Below are positions 7,541 to 15,000 of a stretch of DNA of 37,556 bases, in pieces (position 1 is the first letter of the stretch; each line of letters starts with the position of its first letter). This DNA is from Acidimicrobiia bacterium. Lineage in GTDB: Bacteria; Actinomycetota; Acidimicrobiia; Spongiisociales; UBA5794. Both the position numbers and the translations under genes were made by a program. Below the pieces are notes generated by a model. The model saw only the letters and a program-made list of their open reading frames with translations, did no database searches and was not told where the DNA came from. The stretch lies in NCBI GenBank assembly GCA_030065575.1, contig JASJDZ010000020.1:1-37556 (forward strand). The letters run 5' to 3'.

Positions 7541-8332
7541 GTGAACATGAACAAGGCCAAACGGCTGGCGAAGAAGCCCCTCTACCGTATCTACGAGTCG
7601 CGAATCCTGAAGTTCCTGGATCGGGACCGGCTTCCCCGACACATCGGAGTGATCCACGACGGTCACCGTCGCTACGCACGAGCGGAAGGGCTGCCCGACT
7701 ACGCCGCCAGCTATCGGGAGGGGATGAGGAAGTTCGTCGAATTCCTGGGATGGGCAGACGAGCTCGAGATCCACGCAGTTACTTGCTGGTTGCTTTCCAC
7801 CGAGAACCTGTCCCGCCCGGCTGAGGAGCTCGAGCCGTACTACGACGTTCTCATCGACCTGTTCGACAGCATCCCGGAGCGGATCCAGGGGCACGACGTT
7901 GCGGTCCGGTTCGTAGGCAGCCTCGACCTTCTCCCCCAGCGGCTGAGCGACGCTGCCAAGCGCCTGACCGCATCCTGCGCCGAAGGCAATCGCCACCTGA
8001 CCATTGCCCTCGCTTACGGGGGACGGCAGGAGATCGTCGATGCGGCTCGCGAGTTGGTGGGCAACCTTGCCGACGAGGGCATGCCTGCGGAGGAGATCGC
8101 GGACCACATCGACGCAAACACCCTCGGCTCCTACATGTACACGGCCGACCTTCCGGACCCCGACCTCGTGATTCGAACCAGTGGTGAGACTCGCCTGTCC
8201 GGGTTCCTGCTGTGGCAGGCTGCCTACGCCGAGTTCTCGTTTGTAGATGTGTATTGGCCGGAGTTCCGCCGCGTCGACTTCCTGCGTGCCCTGCGCGACT
8301 TCACTCACAGCACTCGGCGATACGGGAAGTGA
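7541..8332 (+). CDS. uppS: cis-prenyltransferase (Rv1086-type isoprenyl diphosphate synthase)
   Basis: This 263-residue protein belongs to the undecaprenyl diphosphate synthase family, which adds isopentenyl diphosphate units in cis to make lipid carriers for cell-wall synthesis. The metal-binding Asp40 is in HIGVIHDGHRRYA. LSTENLSRP (85-93) and RTSGETRLSGFLLWQ (212-226) are the other family blocks. The N-terminal KKPLYRIYE and the RTSGE..LSGF form closely resemble mycobacterial Rv1086, the short-chain Z-farnesyl diphosphate synthase, so the product may be short-chain. The usual DGN is here DGH. Start is GTG at 7541 or ATG at 7547; a possible -10 TAGACT lies at 7526-7531. TetR follows after 7 bases, so they are probably one transcript. 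Confidence 0.93.
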   Translation: MNMNKAKRLAKKPLYRIYESRILKFLDRDRLPRHIGVIHDGHRRYARAEGLPDYAASYREGMRKFVEFLGWADELEIHAVTCWLLSTENLSRPAEELEPYYDVLIDLFDSIPERIQGHDVAVRFVGSLDLLPQRLSDAAKRLTASCAEGNRHLTIALAYGGRQEIVDAARELVGNLADEGMPAEEIADHIDANTLGSYMYTADLPDPDLVIRTSGETRLSGFLLWQAAYAEFSFVDVYWPEFRRVDFLRALRDFTHSTRRYGK

Positions 8333-8339
8333 GAAGAGC

Positions 8340-8930
8340 ATGACCTCACGTCGTTCGACTCGAGAGGAAACCCGCACCGCCCTATTTGATGCGGCACTCG
8401 ACGCGTTCGCCCGACACGGGTTCCGCGACACGACCCACGCCGACATAGCCGCTGAGGTCGGCATCGCTCGGACCACCTTCTACGAGTACTTCGAGAGCAC
8501 CGAGGATCTACTGGTGCAACTCGTTGAGGAGCGTATGCCCGTGGTAGTTGCCGAGATTGTCGACAGCATCCCCGAAGGTGCGCCACCGGCCGTGCGGATG
8601 CGCGAGCTAGGCCTGAGAACAGTCGAGTTCGTCGGCCTGGATCACCTGGGCTTGATCCTGCACACGGAGGCCATGAGGCTTTCTGAGGGGTCGCAGCAGA
8701 GAGTCGCCGCGGCTCATGCCGGGCTGGTCGGAGCCTTCGCCGAGGTGTTCACTTCGGGTGTCTCGTCTGGGGACTTCCGGGACCTGCCGGTGCGGGTTGC
8801 CGGGCAGCTCATGTTCCAAACGGTCATGGGGGCGGGACGGTCGATCATGGACTCCGAAGACCCCAAGGCGCAGGTCCACGACACGGCCGAAATTGCAGTC
8901 GATTTCCTGATCCGCGGCCTCTCCGCATAG
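8340..8930 (+). CDS. TetR/AcrR family transcriptional regulator
   Basis: The 196-residue product has an N-terminal TetR helix-turn-helix: FDAALDAFARHGFRDTTHAD then IAAEVGIARTTFYEYFES (about residues 14-55). A helical ligand-binding and dimerisation domain follows. I chose the ATG at 8340, seven bases after the uppS stop with a purine-rich GAAGTGAGAAGAG before it. An in-frame ATG at 8247 would overlap uppS extensively and add 31 unlikely residues. The target is unknown. The next gene downstream is the giant surface protein, and an 11-bp inverted repeat lies between them. Confidence 0.92.
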   Translation: MTSRRSTREETRTALFDAALDAFARHGFRDTTHADIAAEVGIARTTFYEYFESTEDLLVQLVEERMPVVVAEIVDSIPEGAPPAVRMRELGLRTVEFVGLDHLGLILHTEAMRLSEGSQQRVAAAHAGLVGAFAEVFTSGVSSGDFRDLPVRVAGQLMFQTVMGAGRSIMDSEDPKAQVHDTAEIAVDFLIRGLSA

Positions 8931-8946
8931 CCCTTTCCACGATCTG

Positions 8947-9015
8947 CTAGTTCGTTTAGCGACGCCCCTATCTGCCGACATGAATAGGGATCCGTGTGGG
9001 GTCCAAACGAACTAG
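8947..9015. promoter_or_regulatory. 11-bp inverted repeat before the giant surface-protein gene
   Basis: CTAGTTCGTTT (8947-8957) and its exact complement AAACGAACTAG (9005-9015) are 47 bp apart. A smaller pair, CCCTAT/ATAGGG (8966-8971 and 8984-8989), nests inside. The structure ends 21 bp before the ATG at 9037 and begins 16 bp after the TetR stop. It could be a TetR terminator, two half-sites for a regulator or an RNA leader structure. I cannot tell which. Confidence 0.5.
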
Positions 9016-9036
9016 TCAGCTCTAGGTGGTGTTTCG

Positions 9037-12000
9037 ATGACGCTTGCGTCAATCCTGCGCATGCGAATGGTGCGCGTCGTTCTGGCGTTCCTGGTCCTTC
9101 TGGGCTCGCTGGTTCTCATTCCCGGCAGCAACTTTGCGCAGGCGGCAGGCGATCCGGATGTCTCCTTCTTCAAGACTGCTCCCAGCGAGGCCCTTGCCGG
9201 CGACACTGCCATCGAAATCACCCTCACTGCAACGAACCTGTCCCTCACCACCGACGGGTTCAACCTGACATTCGTTGACGTTCTGCAACCCGGAGTCAGC
9301 TTCGGTTCGAGCGATCCCTCACCCACACAGATTCTCACCGACACCCCACACAGCGGCGAGACCACCCTCATTTGGCGCAACGTGGCCGACCTACAGGCCG
9401 GCGTTACCCAGTCGCTCAATTACACCATCAGCGCGGGAACGCTTCCGGTAGGCACCGTCATCTCCAACTCGCAGCCGGGCCACGACCACCCGGCCGGGGC
9501 GTATGTGAACCGTGACCCACGCGTTGTTCCCTCCTACAACACCACAACCGACAGCGTCGACAATGGCGACGGTTGGGACACCGGCGGGGCCAGCACCCTG
9601 CTCGTTCCTTTCCTCCTCACCAAGAACGAAGGCAACGATGAGGCGGAGCTCCTCCGCGGGCTCCACGACCACCAGACGGTCTATACCCTCCAGATCGATA
9701 ACAACCATCTCGGTGCCAGCACGGACTTTGCCATCGAGGACTGGCTGCCGGCGGGAATGGAGTTCCTCGGTTGCGGCGGTGTCGACAACTCGAGTGGTTT
9801 CGAGCCGGGCAGCTCGGGTCCGATCAATCCGGGCAACGAGCCTGCGCTGAGCAACTGTGTTGCCCCGGACGTTGTGGAAACGGTTGAGGTCGACCCTCCG
9901 GGACCGCTGCCCCTGGATGTCTACACCCACGTCGTTTGGAACGTCGGAACGCTCGCCGCCTCCCTGCCGATCTCGGGTTCAGTGACATACGACTACATCG
10001 CGGCCATCCCTCTCTACGAGAATCTCCTCTGGTCCGATCCGCTCGTAACTACACCCGAGCCGCCAACTACTGGTGAGCAGGGTTCGAACATCGATAACAA
10101 CTTGGGCGCCTCCACCGAGGAGACCGCAACCGAGATCAGTATGACCAATGGTGCCTGGCTCACCGGTACCTACTCCGGATTGTCATACGACGACTATGAC
10201 GCAATGACTGTCAGCTCTGAGGATCTATCGATTCACAAGAGCGCAGGCCAGGACGTCATCCAGCACGGCATCGATACCACCTGGACTCTCGAAGTCGAGA
10301 CATCCGAGTACGTCGGTACCGCCACCGACCTCGTCGTCACCGACACCGTGCCCGATGGGCTCTGCCCGGTACCCGGATGCGGCGCCTCGGGCACTCCGTC
10401 GCCGGTCTACAACCTCGCCACCGAGAACAGCGACGGGACCTGGACCCTGGTGTGGAACCTGGCCGACTTGAGTGCCTCTGAGACCACCATCCTCACCTTC
10501 CCGACCGTCGCGCTCAGCTACTACCGGGAGGGTTTCGCCGACGACACTCCGGTGCTCTCCAAGGACTCATGGACCAACAACGTCCATGTCGCCGGGACGG
10601 TCGACGGTCGTGCTGTCGAGGACGTCTCATCGGATCGCCAGTCGGCGGGGCCGGTGACCATTTCCAAGCAGGTTGCATCCCGGGTCGATCCGATGAACTC
10701 GTGCGGTGATGGCAGCGGGCTCACCTGGAACGACACGCAGGCCAACGGCTACCGCATCGGCGATCGTGTCTGCTGGCGGCTCGGCATTGACTTCCCACTG
10801 AACCTGGACACGTTCGATTCCGACATCCAGGACTACCTGCCCCCGGGCCACGAGTACACCCCCACCGATTCCTGGGACTTCGGCGACAACAACACGGTGC
10901 CTACCGGCGATATCACCGGCCCCGGCGCCGGCACCGGGGAGACCGTCCTCACATGGGGCGTTGGCGACGGCAGTGGCTATGTCGCACAGAATCTCTACTT
11001 CGAGGTCGTGTTCTCCAGCACTGTGGTTGATGCAACTGCGACTGCCTCAGGTGAGATCGTCGAGAACCTGATGAAGTACTCATGGGTCAACACTGACGGG
11101 ACCCCCTTCAACCTGCGCGACCTCGCCGATGTTGAGGTCCTCGAGGCGGAACTCGATCTGATCAAGGGCGTTGCTGCAGTGGGCGCCACCAGCACCGGCG
11201 GCAACAACGTTGACGGGGTCGAGGTCACCGAGGCTGAGGTCATCACTTACCAGCTGACTATCACCAACGACGGCGATATCGATGCCGATGATGTCGAGGT
11301 GTGGGATCTGCTGCCAAGCGAGTTCAGCCCCTGCGCCACCACCGTCAGCTCCATCAGCGATAGCGGTTCGTGCGCAACTGCATCCCGGATCGAATGGACC
11401 GGACTGTCCGTGCCTGCCGGCGGATCGACTGTGGTCACGTACGAAGTGGCTTTCCCCAACGGCATTGCCCCGGACGAGACAATCATCAACGAGGCCGGAG
11501 TGCGCAGCTACACGTCGGCAACCAACAACGGCAGCGGCGCATTCACCTACTACCCGGCCAGCAATATCGACCCGGCGGTCACCACCCCGAACGCCGCCGT
11601 CGCCGACGACACGTCATCGGTGGTCACTCCCGCTGCGACCATCGCCAAGGCGCGCACCACCAGCGTCGACGAGTCCGGCAACGCCCTGAGCGACCAGGCG
11701 ACGATTGGTGAGTTGATCACCTACACGATCACCGTTGTGATCCCCGAGGGGACAACCGTCAACAACGCCGCGCTGGTCGATGCCCTGCCGCCGACCTTGG
11801 ATCTGATCCTGCCCGCCACCGTCACGTTCGATGGCGTTGGCGGAAGCGGCGCAGTCGGCGTGGTCGCCGATCTGGATAACCCCGGTGACACGATCACCGT
11901 GTCGCTCAGCGACACGAATTACACGAACCCGCCCACCACCGGTGATGACACCCTGACGGTTGAGTTCGACGCCCGGGTACTCGATATTCCGCAGAACGCT

Positions 12001-15000
12001 CACGGCGACACCATCGGTAACACCGCGGAGTTCTCGTGGTCGAACGGTGGTTCCGATCCCGATCTCTCGGCTTTGGTGAGCACAGGTGTCGTCGAGCCGA
12101 ATGTCGGAATCAGCAAGACGAGCGTCGACAGTATCGGCAACGACGGCGTTGTCGTTGGTGGCGAGACGGTCAACTACACCATCACGGTCACGAATGCGTC
12201 CGGCACATCCACCGCGCATGATCTGGCCGTAGTCGACACCGTCCCCGAAGGGCTGACGCCGGCGGCTCCGATCCCGGCCGGATGGGTAGCCGACGGCACC
12301 CCCGGCAACGGCATCGCCGGGACGATTACCTGGAACATCGCGTCGTTCGCCCCCGGGGCCTCCACGCAGTTCACTTACGAAGTCACGGTCGACGATCCCG
12401 TTGTCGTGAGCACAGACCTGACCAACATCGTCAACGTTGCGTCGTCGACCATGGCGGGGACGCCAACGGGGGAGCGGAACTACTCCGCCGGCGCCAGTGA
12501 CACCCAGGGCTCGCCGCTGGCCTCGATCAGCAAGGCCGTTGCGCCTAGTGAGGCAACGATCGGTGAGGTCGTCACCTACACCGTGGATGTCACCATCCCG
12601 CCGGGCACGATCATGTACGACGCAACCGTGATCGACGACCTGCCTGCCGGCCTGGCCTACGACCGCTTGGTGTCCTCCGCCTGCGACATGAACGGCTCCG
12701 CCTGCGATCCGATGATCACGGCGACCGACATCGGGGTGCCGGGCACCCAGACGGCCGGGTTCTGGCTTGGTGATCTGGTACCGGCCAGCGCGACCGGGGA
12801 AGAGCGTGTAGTCACCATCGTCTACGAGGCGCATCTCCTCCCCAGCCTCAGTCGGGGCAATACTCCCGACAATTCAGCAACGATCTGGGGCAACCAGACA
12901 GACAAGATCCTGGTAGACCCGGCGGTACCTCCGAGCACAGTCGGCTTCGATGTGAGCTCTGGCCCGGCTACGGCTTCATTTCTGGTCCGCGAGCCCGCAC
13001 TGACCATCAACAAGGACGTGTCGGGCCAGGTCGCCGACACCGACTGGCGGCGGGCACTGCCGGGAGAGACCCTCACCTACACGGTCCTGGTCACCAACAA
13101 CGGAGCGGGCAATCTGTGGCCGGCCTACGACATGACCATCATCGACAGCCTGACGGATCTCAGCCACATATCGGTCAATTCGATCACCGGTGGTGGCGTC
13201 TGGGATGCAGGCGCCGACACGATCACCTGGACGGTCCCGGGCCCGCTGGATCCCAACGACTCACTCACTTTCACCTACGACGTCGTACTCGACACCCCGA
13301 TTGGAGTCGGGGCGGAGAACCCTGCCGGCGCAGAACTGATCAACACTGCGGACGTTCCCTCGTACTTCGGCGTCGCCGCGGCTGATCGCATAGCCGCGCC
13401 CCCGGGAGTGGCGTTTGTCGACTACGACGATGTCACCTTCGACGAAGTCGAGATCGAGCTCGACCTTGCCTCGATCGGTGACTACGTGTGGTTCGACATA
13501 GACGGCGATGGCAACCAGGACGCAGGCGAACTGCCGCTGGCCGGCGTCGACATCGCCGTCACTTACTACGGTCCCGACGCCATTCTCGGCACCGGGGACG
13601 ACGAGACGCACAGCACAACTACGGACGCATCGGGCGCCTATTTGGTTGATGAGCTGCCGGGTGGCCCGTACACAGTCGTGGTCGACAGCAGCGACATCCC
13701 TCCCGGCATGACCCCTAGCTACAACCTCGACGGCACGTTGGACCACACGTGGACCGGTGCCGTGGCGGAGAACGCCGACAAGCATGACGTCGACTTCGGC
13801 TACACCGGCAACGGCACGATTGGAGACACCGTATGGTTCGACGTCGATCGTGACGGCGTCATCGATGGTGACGAGTACGGCCTCGAGGGCATCGATGTCG
13901 ATGTCACGTGGTACGGCTTCGACGGAGTAGCCGGTGGCGGGGACGACGTTGTGTACACCGTGACTACCGACGCTTCCGGTAACTACACGGCCGACGATCT
14001 GCCGGCGGGGAATTACATCGTCGCCATCGTCACCGGGAGTCTTCCTGCCGGTATGACTCCTTCGTACGACGCCGACGGGGGGTCCGACGACTCGAGCACC
14101 CTGACGCTCGCTGCTTCCGAGGTGAACAACGTGCAGGACTTCGGCTACGCCGGCACCGGCACAATCGGTGATTACGTGTGGCTCGACAGCAACGGTGACG
14201 GGATCCAGGGGCCTGCCGAGCCCGACCTCGTCGGCATCCCGATCCGCCTGACCTGGCCTGGTGAGGACGGTGTGCTCGGCGGCGGTGACGATGAGGTATT
14301 CCAGGTGACCACCGATGCCTCCGGCGAGTATCTCTTCTCGAACCTGCCTCCCGGCGAGTATCGGGTCGAGGTGCTGGGCGGCCTGCCTGCAGTTGCCACC
14401 AACACGTTTGACGAGGATGGTGGCGGCGACTCGAGCACCGTGGTCAACCTGGGCAACGGCGACGATCACCGCACTACCGACTTCGGTTACCAGGGCACGT
14501 CGTCGATCGGAGACACCGTTTGGTGGAACATCGACGGTGACGACGTTGTCGACCCGGGCGAGCCCGGCATCGAGGGCGTCGAGATCACGCTGTTGTACGC
14601 AGGTGTGGACGGAACGGTCGGCAACGCCGATGACCTCACGTTCGTCACCACGACCGATGCCAACGGCAATTACGTGTTCAGCGATTTGCCCGCAGGGGAC
14701 TACCGGGTGAGCGTGACCGACGGAGTACCCGCCGGTTTCATCGCCAACTACGACGAGAACGGCGGCAACGACGAGACAACCCTCGTGACGCTCGGGTTGC
14801 TCGACGTGCATGTCACCGCAGATTTCGGCTACGAGGGCACGGGCTCTATTGGCGATTTCGTGTTCCTCGATACCGATGGAGATGGCCTCGAAGACGCCGG
14901 CGAGCCGGGCCTTCCCGCTGTCGATGTGGAGTTGACCTGGTACGGCGTCGACGGGACCGGCGGCACATCCGACGACGTTGTGCTGCTGACTTCAACCGAC

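Noticed and set aside
8947-9015. Insertion-sequence remnant with terminal inverted repeats
   Set aside because: The enclosed 47 bp is too short for any coding remnant, and no target-site duplication flanks the arms.
13261-14811. 516-codon open frame on the minus strand inside the giant surface gene (also 11614-12834 and 14992-16194)
   Set aside because: These frames mirror the repeat units of the plus-strand gene in a high-GC sequence. They have no start signals or domain pattern, and the plus frame has clear protein families throughout.
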